64,000 nucleotides of DNA, from NCBI RefSeq assembly GCF_024713975.1, contig NC_091116.1, positions 11,252,986 to 11,316,985 of the forward strand, in the 5' to 3' direction. The position numbers and the translations under genes are program-made. Positions 13,143-24,735 of the stretch are shown here, in pieces. Below the pieces are notes generated by a model that searched no databases, was not told where the DNA came from, and saw only the letters and a program-made list of their open reading frames with translations. The stretch comes from Paralichthys olivaceus. Lineage: Eukaryota; Chordata; Actinopteri; Pleuronectiformes; Paralichthyidae. Every line of letters begins with the position of its first letter. Position 1 is the stretch's first letter.

Positions 13143-14750
13143 GAACACAACTCTACATCTCACATGGAACAAGCAGCAATAGATCAAATACATTCAAACA
13201 ATAACTGTTCAAATCTACTCACAAATCCAGCAGTGACACAATCCAGGTGCTTCAACAAACCTGTAACACATGACATGGTTTACAAACACACATTCATATA
13301 AAGTCTCTTTTGATTTAATGAACAAACACTGAACTGTACAACCACTTACCACTGTTGATCCTCAGTAACACTGGTGGAACAGCTTAGAGGTTTCTTAGGT
13401 CCACATGAAGTACAACCTGGTAGACACAATAACACCTGAAACACATGAAGGACATACAGTAACCAGGACTTATGGCTCACCTGGAGGAACACATACCTAC
13501 TTGCTGCTAAACAACAATCTTTAAAAGCTGATAATCTATTTTAGATCACACTCACCATTTTCCATGTGGTTCCCTCCCACCACCAAGGACTTTCAGTACA
13601 ATGTCTGGAAGGGGACAGAAGTGGTCGTCTTTATTTTTTTACAACTTTAACAACGTCAGTGTGTACAGATTATTCAGACTATTTGCTCTTAATACATTAC
13701 TTACCTCAAACAACATCGCTCCACCTAACGACTGAGCCGCTGTCCTCATCGGCCCTGTATGACAGACAAAACAATCAAGGGTCTCATTTAGCATCACTGT
13801 GTGGCATTCATACAAAAACTAGACTTACACAAAACTAAATTACTATTTAGAAAACCATGCAGGTGCACCCAATAGATTTTTGAGAAGAGAAAAGAATAGA
13901 AACATACTCACCTGGGACTTTTCGTGGCTGGACATTAACCTTTCTATTGTGACAGAGGCATGACAAGACACAACCCTAACACAATTTCACCACTTTCAAC
14001 AACAGTCATTGTGTTCAAAATAACAGCAGTGTGGAGTTCTATTACTCAAGTCAAACAGCTGGCCCTCATTTAAGGACCAAGGCAGCAAATGTTCTACATG
14101 CTAGTTCTAGTGCATTTGTCTGAAAATCACTGGAACATGGGTCATTGTTCACAACAGCAGCATACTTTGATTCAAAAGTATCAAGACAACCAGAAAAGTA
14201 CAAACCGCTCAACTACAATCATCTCAAATCCTTTAAAATAACAACCAAAACCACAAAGACGTGGGAGACAACAGAACACTACCATTCAGATGAATCAGAC
14301 AATAACCTAAATGACACCTAAGCAAAGTCCCATTGTTGAAGCATGGTAGCACAAGCACAATACTTCAAGACATCGTGGTGACTTATGCCAAAGAGGAGAC
14401 ACCCTTCAAATGTGTGTTTCAACTAGACAACCACCCCAAACACACAAGTAAGCACGCAGCATCTTCAACATCCAACAACACTAACATAATGGAGTGGCCA
14501 CTCCGATCATCCTGGACTACAATACCTGTACACAGGTGACACAACTTGGTCGACTCCATGCAACACACATGTGAAGCAGTTCTCAAACACACTGCTTGTA
14601 CAACTAAATACAAGTTCAGTGATTCACAGACAAGACACATCTTCAAGCATTTTTCCCTTCATACAATAAATGTTTGACTTTGTAAAGAACAATGCAGACA
14701 CTGCTATCTTTTATTTTATTTTATTGTTTAAAACACACTGCTATTATTTT
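13143..14750. repeat. Array unit 7, type A
   Basis: Type A with the deletion junction near 14333. Tc1-like part runs from 14003 to about 14761. Its end has the AAAGAACAATGCAGACACTGC variant shared with unit 9 and with the partial sequence at the left array edge. Confidence 0.88.
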
Positions 14751-16110
14751 GAACACAACTCTACATCTCACATGGAACAAGCAGCAATAGATCAACTACA
14801 TTCAAACAATAACTGTTCAAATCTACTCACAAATCCAGCAGTGACACAATCCAGGTGCTTCAACAAACCTGTAACACATGACATGGTTTACAAACACACA
14901 TTGATATAAAGTCTCTTTTGATTTAATGAACAAACACTGAACTGTGCAACCACTTACCACTGTTGATCCTCAGTAACACTGGTGGAACAGCTTAGAGGTT
15001 TCTTAGGTCCACATGAAGTACAACCTGGTAGACACAATAACACCTGAAACACATGAAGGAAATGGAGTTATGGCTCACATGGAGGGACACACACCTAGTT
15101 AGCAAGTGCAGCAAGTTTACCCAATAGATTTTTGAGATAAAACAAGAATAGAAACATACTCACCTGGGACTTTTCCTGGCTGGACAATCACCTTTCTATT
15201 GTGACAGAGGCATGACAAGACACAACCCTAACACAATTTCACCACTTTCAACAACAGTCATTGTGTTCAAAATAACAGCAGTGTGGAGTTCTATTACTCA
15301 AGTCAAACAGGTGGCCCTCATTTAAGGACCAAGGCAGCAAATGTTCTACATGCTAGTTCTAGTGCATTTGTCTGAAAATCACTGGAACATGGGTCATTGT
15401 TCACAACAACAGCATACTTTGATTCAAAAGTATCAAGACAACCAGAAAAGTACAAACCGCTCAACTACAATCATCTCAAATCCTTTAAAATAACAACCAA
15501 AACCACAAAGACGTGGAAGACAACAGAACACTACCATTCAGATGAATCAAACAATAACCTAAATGACACCTATGCAAAGTCCCATTGTTCAAAAATCAAC
15601 ATGTGCTGAAGAGGTTACAATTTTCCTTAAAGGAAAATACCACAACATTTTGTGGAGTGATGACATCACCACTGTTCAAACCACAGAACACGGTGAAGCA
15701 TGGTAGCACAAGCACAATACTTCAAGACATCGTGGTGACTTATGCCAAAGAGGAGACACCCTTCAAATGTGTCTTTCAACAAGACAACCACCCCAAACAC
15801 ACAAGTAAGCACGCAGCATCTTCAACATCCAACAACACTAACATAATGGAGTGGCCACTCCGATCATCCTGGACTATAATACCTGTACACAGGTGACACA
15901 ACTTGGTCGACTCCATGCAACACACATGTGAAGCAGTTCTCAAACACACTGCTTGTACAACTAAATACAAGTTCAGTGATTCACAGACAAGACACATCTT
16001 CTAGCATTTTTCACTTCATACAATAAATGTTTGACTTTGTAAACAACAATGCAGACACTATCTTTCATTTATTATTAATTTTTTTTATTTATTAACACTG
16101 CTATTATTTT
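14751..16110. repeat. Array unit 8, type B
   Basis: Type B, short spacer (junction 15058-15121). Tc1-like part runs from 15255 to about 16121. It is followed by a type A unit, so the third C unit expected by the trimer rule is missing. Confidence 0.88.
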
Positions 16111-17695
16111 GAACACAACTCTACATCTCACATGGAACAAGCAGCAATAGATCAACTACATTCAAACAATAACTGTTCAAATCTACTCACAAATCCAGCA
16201 GTGACACAATCCAGGTGCTTCAACAAACCTGTAACACATGACATGGTTTACAAACACACATTAATATAAAGTCTCTTTTGATTTAATGAACAAACACTGA
16301 ACTGTACAACCACTTACCACTGTTGATCCTCAGTAACACTGGTGGAACAGCTTAGAGGTTTCTTAGGTCCACATGAAGTACAACCTGGTAGACACAATAA
16401 CACCTGAAACACATGAAGGACATACAGTAACCAGGACTTATGGCTCACCTGGAGGAACACATACCTACTTGCTGCTAAACAACAATCTTTAAAAGCTGAT
16501 AATCTATTTTAGATCACACTCACCATTTTCCATGTGGTTCCCTCCCACCACCAAGGACTTTCAGTACAATGTCTGGAAGTGGACAGAAGTGGTCGTCTTT
16601 ATTTTTTTACAACTTTAACAACGTCAGTGTGTACAGATTATTCAGACTATTTGCTCTTAATACATTACTTACCTCAAACAACATCGCTCCACCTAACGAG
16701 TGAGCCGCTGTCCTCATCGGCCCTGTATGACAGACAAAACAATCAAGGGTCTCATTTAGCATCACTGTGTGGCATTCATACAAAAACTAGACTTACACAA
16801 AACTAAATTACTATTTAGAAAACCATGCAGGTTCACCCAATAGATTTTTGAGAAGAGAAAAGAATAGAAACATACTCACCTGGGACTTTTCGTGGCTGGA
16901 CATTCACCTTTCTATTGTGACAGAGGCATGACAAGACAGAACCCTAACACAATTTCACCACTTTCAACAACAGTCATTGTGTTCAAAATAACAGCAGTGT
17001 GGAGTTCTATTACTCAAGTCAAACAGCTGGCCCTCATTTAAGGACCAAGGCAGCAAATGTTCTACATGCTAGCTCTAGTGCATTTGTCTGAAAATCACTG
17101 GAACATGGGTCATTGTACACAACAACCGCATACTTTGATTCAAAAGTATCAAGACAACTAGAAAAGTACAAACCGCTCAACTACAATCATCTCAAATCCT
17201 TTAAAATAACAACCAAAACCACAAAGACGTGGAAGACAACAGAACACTACCATTCAGATGAATCAGACAATAACCTAAATGACACCTAAGCAAAGTCCCA
17301 TTGTTGAAGCATGGTAGCACAAGCACAATACTTCAAGACATCGTGTTGACTTATGCCAAAGAGGAGACACCCTTCAAATGTGTGTTTCAACTAGACAACC
17401 ACCCCAAACACACAAGTAAGCACGCAGCATCTTCAACATCCAACAACACTAACATAATGGAGTGGCCACTCCGATCATCCTGGACTACAATACCTGTACA
17501 CAGGTGACACAACTTGGTCGACTCCATGCAACACACATGTGAAGCAGTTCTCAAACACACTGCTTGTACAACTAAATACAAGTTCAGTGATTCACAGACA
17601 AGACACATCTTCAAGCATTTTTCACTTCTTACAATAAATGTTTGACTTTGTAAAGAACAATGCAGACACTGCTTTTTTTTATTTTATTTTTTTAA
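16111..17695. repeat. Array unit 9, type A, right-terminal
   Basis: Type A unit; its Tc1-like part starts at 16971 and loses homology after CAATGCAGACACTGCTTTTTT near 17680-17695, before the 3' terminal inverted repeat. Unique sequence follows. Confidence 0.85.
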
Positions 17696-18546
17696 AGAAG
17701 CCTCATTTTTAGATTTATTGACAGCTGCCATATCCCCCCCGTACACAACATTTAACAATTATTATGTGCTTGTGATAACTGGACTCATTATGTGGCCCTA
17801 TGAGGCAAACAACATGTAAAATCACACCATTGATACAAATCATGATGAGAACAATACAATGTATGAGGCCCAGCAGTCTCCACACTGGAAACCTACCTTC
17901 TGATGCTAACACAGGAGTTTCCAAGAACCTCAGTCCACCGGCCAGATGCACCTCATTGATGACTGATCAGTTAATCACAGTGGAGCTAGAGGAGAGACAA
18001 GAGACAAACGGGGACACTACAGGAAACACCCCCACCCTTAAAACAATGATTCAACACTTACATCACATTTCACTAACTAACAACTACAATCAGTGTATTC
18101 ATTACAATGCATTTGCCAACTAATTACTGCTGCTGGATTCAAAGTGAGCGGCAGACACACAAGTTGTACCACAAGGGAATGTCACTTCACACAAAATGGC
18201 TGCCACCACGAGGTGGACAAATCAAACAACTGGTGTTACTCAAGCTACCTTCACGCAACACTCACACAGGTGACCAACACAAACGTGGAGTGCAACACCC
18301 ACCAAACCAAAAGAGTGACAATTACACCACCTACAAAGTTGCTGCCATTCACCATCACAAACACCCAACAAACGTGAGCAGACACATACACAGCCACTGA
18401 TAGAGATCACGATCAGAAAGCCTTTAAAACAGCAGGACCATGGGATTTATTATCATCATCAACAACAAACGACACAATGTTAAAATGCCATGCTGAGTCC
18501 CAGCAGCCTCCACACTGAAACCTACCTTCTGGTCCCGACACAGGAG
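17696..18546 (-). other. Intergenic segment with a diverged internal duplication
   Basis: Two blocks about 640 nt apart are related: around 17860-17925 and 18505-18550. Both read CCCAGCAG, CTCCACACTG, AACCTACCTTCTG and ACACAGGAGT on the plus strand. On the minus strand each ends in a strong splice-donor-like GTAGGTTT preceded by similar short peptides (ETPVLASEG and DTPVSGPEG). They could be two copies of a small exon of an unrecognised gene or a repeat family. The rest shows no gene. Confidence 0.35.
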
Positions 18547-18719
18547 TGTCACGACCGACGCTGAAGCCACTGGAGGAACTGACACCTTCTGTACTCCACC
18601 TCTTCCATTCGCCTCCACCAATCAGCCTTGCTTGGCCCCGCCTCCTGCTCATTCCACACACCTGCTCAACACCTATATAAACTCAGCACAGATCATAGAC
18701 ATCAAAGGACACGTGAGAG
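18547..18719 (+). promoter_or_regulatory. LTR-like promoter with CAAT, GC and TATA boxes
   Basis: The segment starts with TGTCACGACC, an opening style seen in fish LTRs. It holds CCAATCAG at 18618-18625, a CCCCGCCTC GC box at 18636-18644 and TATATAA at 18674-18680, all correctly spaced. Transcription would start near 18705, and a splice-donor-like GTGAGTGAG follows at 18720. No retroelement coding region is adjacent, so this would be a solo or fragmentary LTR, or a short host promoter. The LTR assignment is inference. Confidence 0.4.
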
Positions 18720-18984
18720 GTGAGTGAGTCAACACAGAGTACCTTCACTTCACACGTGCTGAATTGGGAGCTTTTATTTTGAACCTTCACACAATTAGAA
18801 TCACATTTCAACACTTTAACTCGAGCCGCTTCTCTTTTGCTCTAAAATACTTGATCCAAACAAATTGCTACCTCATGCAATTCATGGCCACACACAAACA
18901 AAGTGGCTTCATGTGGACACAGTCTATTTGGACTCAGAGAGATAACATTATTGTCTTTATATAGCACAGTATCACAACAAACAG

Positions 18985-19230
18985 TTGCCTCAGGGTGCTG
19001 CACAGTCTCATGTCATGGGCTTGAATCCAGCCCAGGAATCTCCACGTGTACATTTGCATGGTCTTCCAAAGGCGCGTTGGTTCCCCCCCCCGGCACTCCT
19101 GCCTCCCTCATGGTGCAACATGCGCAGCAGGTGTACCCATGGCTCAAAAGGTGAGAGTGCTGAAGGTTGCGTGACCCTCCATGTCAGCCCTGCGACAGAT
19201 CATGATGTCCACACTAACTACATGAAATAA
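18985..19230 (+). repeat. Degraded dispersed fish repeat
   Basis: Phrases such as GGCTTGAATCCAGCCCAGG, CATTTGCATGGTCTTCC, CGGCACTCCTGCCTCCCTC and CATGTCAGCCCTGCGACAGA match, with many changes, a widespread teleost repeat that I recall as a LINE-tail or SINE-like family. An expected middle portion is missing. Family name not established. Confidence 0.45.
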
Positions 19231-20071
19231 ACAGAGCGAAACTTTGATGTCCCTCATTAATGTCCCACATGATCTGAATTCATCTGAATCATTTGAAGTC
19301 GTCTGTTATTTTTATTGTCTTTTCATTCAAACACTTGTCAGAGATAGTTTGTGACAGAAGAACCTCCACTCTGGAACAGATCTATACAAGTGAAACTGAC
19401 AACTGGAACAAGCTCACATGTCGCAGTCCTTCCATATTGTTATATTCATATTCTTTTTTTACTTTAGCTGAAAAGTGACTTTATTTGAACTTTATCTTAT
19501 CTTTAACTTCACTGTATATTAACTCTATATGATGTTAATGGACTAACTAAAGCTGTGTGATGAGCCTGGTGCAGTACAAAAGTCATGTTGGGAGTTGCAA
19601 GTTGTACTCCAGTGTGACCTCTTGTTTCTCTGTAGCATCGACTCTGCTTCTGAGCCTCGTGTCAAATGTCTCTCGCTGTAAGAAAATGAAAAACAAATGC
19701 AATAAACATCAATTTCTATGACAAGTACTGCAGCAGTTGAGTCAATTTACTTGGTGACCTTCAACACTAACATTATTTCTGATTTCATTCACATCTCTAC
19801 TCATTCTCACATATCAACAACTGTTCACACCTTCAGCTTCCTGTCGTTTGTTTTGTGACTTCACAGAAAGTGAATCACTTCCTGTTTGCCAGGTTGTCTT
19901 CAAATTAACACTCAAGACATTAACTAGTACAATGGCATGAAACATTACACGTGTTTTAAGAATACCACACTGATTACTTACTTATATTTAGTAGCAGTCA
20001 AGAGGTGAAGAACTTTCACTTTACTTTTATTCATAATAGAGATGTCACAGTTACCACTTTTTAAATTATAT
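19231..20071. other. Intergenic DNA, nothing recognised
   Basis: AT-rich sequence with short chance frames only. No supported exon or transposon end is seen. Confidence 0.5.
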
Positions 20072-20415
20072 AAGGTACAGAGTGTAGAATTTAGTGATAT
20101 CTACTGTTTAAGTTGCATGTTGCAGCTGAACACCGCTCACCTCACCCTCTCCTAAAACATGAAAAATAACCTGTGGCAGCTTCAGTTACCTCAAAAGGGA
20201 TTTAGTTTGTTCAGTCTGGACTACTGTAAAAAACAAGCAGCCTCCATAGAGAGCACCCCCTCAATGTAAATATGGTGTATTTAAATATTAATGGCCTTTT
20301 CAACAGTAAATAAAACTACATTCATATAATTTAGATGAAGTGAACTAGTGAAAACATCATGAGGATTATCTGACATTCAATCCCTTTCACCTAAATTTTA
20401 CACACTGAACCTTTA
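20072..20415. mobile_element. Non-autonomous MITE with terminal inverted repeats
   Basis: The left end AAGGTACAGAGTGTAGAATTTA and the right end, read in reverse as AAGGTTCAGTGTGTAAAATTTA, match at all but four positions. The 344 nt interior has no coding capacity. The inner phrase TTGCAGCTGAACACCGCTCACCTCACCCTC matches a common fish MITE type that I recall as hAT-like. Target duplications are not clear. Confidence 0.7.
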
Positions 20416-21109
20416 AGTGAGCAGATAACAAACAAGTAAATAGGTGGTTGCCACAAATTGGATCAAAAAATATCTTAATAGTATCATATCGTGAGTTGCG
20501 CTTTTAAAGGGGCCTATTGTGAGATGTTACCTTGATCGCCCACACACGCACAGTAAAACTATCAAAGGGCCCAATCCAGGAATCCTGGACTTGGAGAATT
20601 CCTCCCTCTGTCCAGAATTTACACCAACATACCCAGGACACAAAAGCTTCCATCTTGTGCATTTGGAGCAAGAGTTTGCCACATCTTTTGGGGATCTATC
20701 ATCGTTTATCTCGTCGCTTTGTGCTACTGTGAGAGGCCTTCGGCGTGACGCAGACAGCTGGAGATCTGCAGGAAATAAGAGTCACAGTTACTCAGGGTTG
20801 TGTTCTCCATCAATTCCAACAGCTTAGTGTTTGGGAAATGTACAACTACAACTCACTGTGGATGTTTGGTGATTACTGATTTTGTTTTCAGTTTTATATC
20901 AAATCAAATGTCCTTCTACTTATAAGGTCAAAAAAAAACTGAACAACATGGTAGGTAAAAATATAACATAATATATATGAATAGAAGTTCCTATAAATGT
21001 TAATTAAACATTTGGAAGGGCCTTTTCGTGATGTCACGCTACATACATACATACATATATATATATATATATTTGGGGTTTGGTAGGGCTGGGTGAAACA
21101 ACACTATTG
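20416..21109. other. Intergenic DNA with one unassigned open stretch
   Basis: A 102-codon open stretch on the plus strand (20519-20827) has no recognisable domain. The opposite strand is also open there (about 20780-20510) behind an acceptor-like TTTCCTGCAG. Both could be chance or a transposon relic. A short ACAT/AT repeat lies at 21043-21072. Confidence 0.35.
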
Positions 21110-21185
21110 ATAAAATGTTTTAGACTCTACTGACATCTGGTGGTGAAGCTGTGTGTTGCAGCTTCTCCTTCCAAACATGAAAGAA
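21110..21185. repeat. Fragment related to the MITE at 20072-20415
   Basis: CTACTGACATCTGGTGGTGAAG followed by GTGTTGCAGCTTCTCCTTCCAAACATGAAA resembles the inner part of the upstream MITE. No inverted ends are preserved. Confidence 0.4.
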
Positions 21186-21191
21186 TATTGT

Positions 21192-21314
21192 AGACGACAT
21201 ACTAACCTATGCCTTTTTGTCCTTCTTATTTTAGACGACATACTAACCTATGCCTTTTTGTCCTTCTTATTTAAGACGACATACTAACCTATGCCTTTTT
21301 GTCCTTCTTATTTA
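21192..21314. repeat. Three tandem copies of a 41 bp repeat
   Basis: Copies start at 21192, 21233 and 21274 with AGACGACATACTAACCTATG. They are identical except for one base at the copy ends (ATTTT versus ATTTA). A truncated fourth start (AGACACATG) follows at 21315. There are no spacers, so this is a minisatellite and not a CRISPR array. Confidence 0.95.
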
Positions 21315-21424
21315 AGACACATGACAGCCTCGCAAAAGTCATATTATAATATGACGTCTGAAATTTAAATGTATCAAGAGTCGCAGCAGATTCCACTATT
21401 AACAAATATGTTAACAATGGAAAA

Positions 21425-21535
21425 GCTGCAGCAACACGTCAAACACACAGAAGAACCAATAAATGTGTTGATATTTTAAGCAATAGTCACCAAATGATGG
21501 GTCTGTGGGCTCCTGGCATCTCCAGCGTACTGGCT
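21425..21535. repeat. First copy of a duplicated 110 bp block
   Basis: CACGTCAAACACACAGAAGA, GTTGATATTT and TCACC-GGGCTCC recur in order at 22525-22640. The minus strand has a donor-like GGTGACTATTG here. Confidence 0.6.
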
Positions 21536-21892
21536 CCCTCTACCTCCATCCCTAGCTAATGACAGTAGCAAACATAGCAAACAAATGATACGAGCTTTCC
21601 TTAGGAACACACTTTAGTTCATATAAAATACATTTAAATGGAGCAGGGATCTCAAACGGTGACATTAACATTTTAATAAAGGTCAAATCAGGGCTGAGCG
21701 ATAAAAGAATATCAATAATGATGTCCAATATATATCAATGTAATGATTATGCATTGTGAAAACAATGTCGAGGTAGAGCACATGCAATAGATGCCACGTG
21801 TCTAGTGCAATTCTTTACTCATTCAACAGAGCAATAGTAATAAAACAATTTAAATGATCTAATCTGTTAAATAGAGATGAAACAATAAACCT

Positions 21893-22045
21893 GTTTCAAT
21901 TCAATTTAATTTGTATAGCACCAAATCATAATATACATTATCTCAAGGCACTTTAAAATCTCATTTAACATAGAGAAACCCAACAGTTCCCACAATGAGC
22001 AGCACTTTGGCGACTGTGGAGAGGAAAAACTCCCTCCCTCCCTGT
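21893..22045 (-). mobile_element. Short L2-like LINE 3' tail fragment
   Basis: CAATTCAATTTAATTTGTATAGC, ATTATCTCAAGGCACTTTA, ACATAGAGAAACCCAACAGTT and GAGAGGAAAAACTCCCTC match the 3' end of the LINE at 896-3753 in the same order and orientation. It is a heavily 5'-truncated insertion with only the tail kept. Confidence 0.8.
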
Positions 22046-22524
22046 TTATCGTCATGATCATTATTTTCTATGTATATTGATTTATGATGGTAAATTATAT
22101 ATAATTGGGTGTTTTACATGGCTGCAAAACACTATCAATACTTATTGCAATTTAATATTCATCATAAAGGTTATATATACGCATATACGTACCAAGGTTA
22201 TTATAGTTTTGAAATTGTCATTAGTTTTTATTTTTATTTAGTTTTTCAGTTTGCATTTTTATTTCATATATATATATTAATACACAATACAAATCTATGA
22301 AATCAACACGTATTGAACTTGTGTTACTTTGATATTGATGAAAATGAAAAGCTGATCATTATTCAAGTGGACGTACTTTAGTTAGTTTAGGACAAAAGAA
22401 GCGATCGAGTGTTTTACAAGAGAATTCCACACGCGCTCAGGTGTGGTTAGCTTGGGATAGCTAGCTTAGCTTAGCATCGACACGAGGAACTAATGAGACG
22501 CGTTTTGCTCGAAAACACGAGTGA

Positions 22525-22640
22525 ACAATGAAAAATGTGCAGCGACACGTCAAACACACAGAAGATATAATAACTGTGTATAACTGTGTTGATATTTGAA
22601 ACAGTATTCACCTCGTGAAGATCTACGGGCTCCCGATCCA
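22525..22640. repeat. Second copy of the duplicated 110 bp block
   Basis: Related to 21425-21535. On the minus strand a CACGAG/GTGAATACTG donor-like junction ends a 126-codon open stretch (22851-22471) containing CMRNCLDREPVDLHEV-like wording. I do not recognise it as a known protein. An exon of an unidentified gene or a transposon-borne segment is possible. Confidence 0.45.
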
Positions 22641-22851
22641 AGCAGTTCCGCATCCAAGCGGAAGTACCGACTGGCAAACAGGAAGTGGAGGACTCCAATG
22701 GGATATATGGAGAAGGGGAACTTCGAATAGACCAAGTTACGTAGACTCGCGGGGGTGGAGTTTCTTTATCTAACTCAAACAATAAATATTGTAAACAATT
22801 TCCAAACACTCGTGGGCACGACTGATTTAAAAAAAATGTATAGCACATCAT

Positions 22852-23906
22852 ATGATATGATAATAAAATATCACAATCTGTTTATTTCATTCATTTTTAA
22901 ATGTTATTCATCCCTCATGAGCACATCCATTGACAGGATGATATAAAGTTATTATAATTGATCTTCAGGGTTGTTACTACTCTGAAAAGTATGTACACTT
23001 ACTGCACTTGGGCTTTTTAATATAATTTGTATATCGTACTATACAATGATGGGTTTCATTGCATTCGTTTGCCTTAATATACGATTCATCTCTTGATGAT
23101 TTTATGGTTTACTGTACTATTTTATATTTTTATGCCTCATCATAATATGAAATGTTTGTGTCATACTTTATGACATACAGATTCCAGGAGCAGAGATACA
23201 CTACGATGTTACAAGCCAGTGATACCAACTCTAGTAAAACCACTTTAAAGTGTTGATTAACCCTAAAATGCATGATGATATTATATATATATTATCAGAG
23301 AACTATCATGGGAAGAGGGAAGACACTTTCTTGGTTTATATCAAACCAAGAAAGTCTCAAGAGGGCTGCATTGGACTGAATTATATATTTTCAGCCCCTG
23401 TGCCTAAGTGCTGCTGTATGTGTAGACATTGTAGCAGCAAAACATTTGTAGCTTTTTTCATATTTTGAATGACAAAGTATAGTTTGTCGTCTAAAATATG
23501 AAAAAAGTAGGTTCACAACTTTGTTCATATATCTAATCTTAATGCCTTTGACTCACTGTCGTCATCTTGTGGTATCTCCTGGACTTGCACACTGAGTTTT
23601 ATTCAAATCTGATGGAACTGTCAGTGATCAAAAAACGAGCTGAAGTTTTTTTTTCTTCACTGCTGGTCACAGTTTTAATTCTGCGATTCAGCTGCTTCAG
23701 TTAGCACAGAACAGATAAACACTTATCCATCAAGTTTAGAATTCAAATAACTGACCCACAGATAAGACCTAACGTCAGCATCATCATGAAGTTTATCATC
23801 TTTTCACCTGTAATTAAAATTATTTTTCTTATATGCAGCTTATATTTTTATCAACCAAATGTATTAACATTATTTGTGTAGACTGATGAACTGTATATAT
23901 ATATGG

Positions 23907-23937
<31 letters not shown>

Positions 23938-24199
23938 CATATATTTATTTTTTTCCATAGAGCTATACTACTGCATCCAATAAGTTTTTTCATGGGTGTT
24001 ATTGTCTTGTAATTGTTGCCAAACCTGCATCATATTAGCTCGCATGACGACTGTGTAAAAGTAAAAACCACATCAACAAAAGATAATCTGCTGTGGAGTT
24101 TAATTCAGGAAACCCTGAGGTCGCTTCACTCACATTCAACAGGCATCGATACCATGAAACCTGATATGGATTCTTCTAAAACGTAACTTAAATATAATC
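22852..24199. other. AT-rich intergenic DNA downstream of SON
   Basis: Only chance frames are present. An AT/poly-A stretch at 23893-23950 (TATATATATGG, a run of A, ATATAT, TTTTTTCCATA) can fold on itself. No gene is supported. Confidence 0.5.
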
Positions 24200-24205
24200 T
24201 TTATT
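24200..24205 (-). promoter_or_regulatory. Candidate SON polyadenylation signal
   Basis: TTTATT on the plus strand is AATAAA on the SON strand, about 530 nt after the SON stop codon. A usable cleavage site would lie 10-30 nt lower. No transcript evidence; other signals cannot be excluded. Confidence 0.45.
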
Positions 24206-24735
24206 TTGTGTTTACACATTTTTGTAAGGTCAGCTTCACAGCATCTTGAGAAACATTGCGTTCGAAGGACGCCAGGCCACGGACATGGACAACAGGACCA
24301 ACAGAAAAAGCTTTTCTAACCAACAAGACACAGTCATGTACAGGTTTGACGTTTCATTTCACAGCCCGATTAAGACCTGCTCTGCAGTGTCCGACAGCAA
24401 ATCTACTGCAGACACGTGTGTCCGGTCTGGTGAGAGACTAAAGTTTCAGTGAGCTAATATATATTAGTCTGAAATGCTACGATTTTACAAATATCATCAT
24501 ACGTACATAGATACATAAATACATGCCATCCACTTTAAACATGAGATGAAAACTCTTTCATAATACTAACAACCTGGCAAAAATATGTTTTCCATCCTGT
24601 CATAAACATTATGACTTTAAAAAAAGACAAGCATGGTTTTGCAGGTATAAAATTGGTCACTATATTCAGAAACAACTTTCTGAGTATAGTTTAACAGTTA
24701 AAGTGTGTAACACGTTGGCCCAGTGGAGTGTGTGT

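Larger units (their letters stand above)
3754..17695. repeat. Nine-unit higher-order tandem array (A-B-C-A-B-C-A-B-A)
   Basis: The anchor phrase GAACACAACTCTACATCTC starts at 3824, 5433, 6781, 8487, 10086, 11458, 13143, 14751 and 16111. This gives units of 1609, 1348, 1706, 1599, 1372, 1685, 1608, 1360 and about 1585 nt. C is the complete form. A lacks about 90 nt of the transposase remnant. B lacks about 340 nt of spacer. Same-type units look more alike than neighbours do, and the A-B-C block repeats at 4663 and 4656 nt, so amplification was of the trimer. The left edge (3754) and the right edge (about 17695) fall at nearly the same phase, just before the 3' terminal inverted repeat of the embedded Tc1-like element. 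Confidence 0.92.

Noticed and set aside
5014..17614. Repeated 68-75 codon frames in the array as host genes
   Set aside because: They are short, overlap on both strands, and derive from one Tc1-like remnant and spacer copied nine times.
21192..21314. CRISPR-like direct repeats
   Set aside because: Copies are directly abutting with no spacers, in eukaryotic DNA.
24246..24452. 68-codon open stretch on the plus strand
   Set aside because: Lies opposite the SON 3' UTR, no recognisable domain or splice partner.
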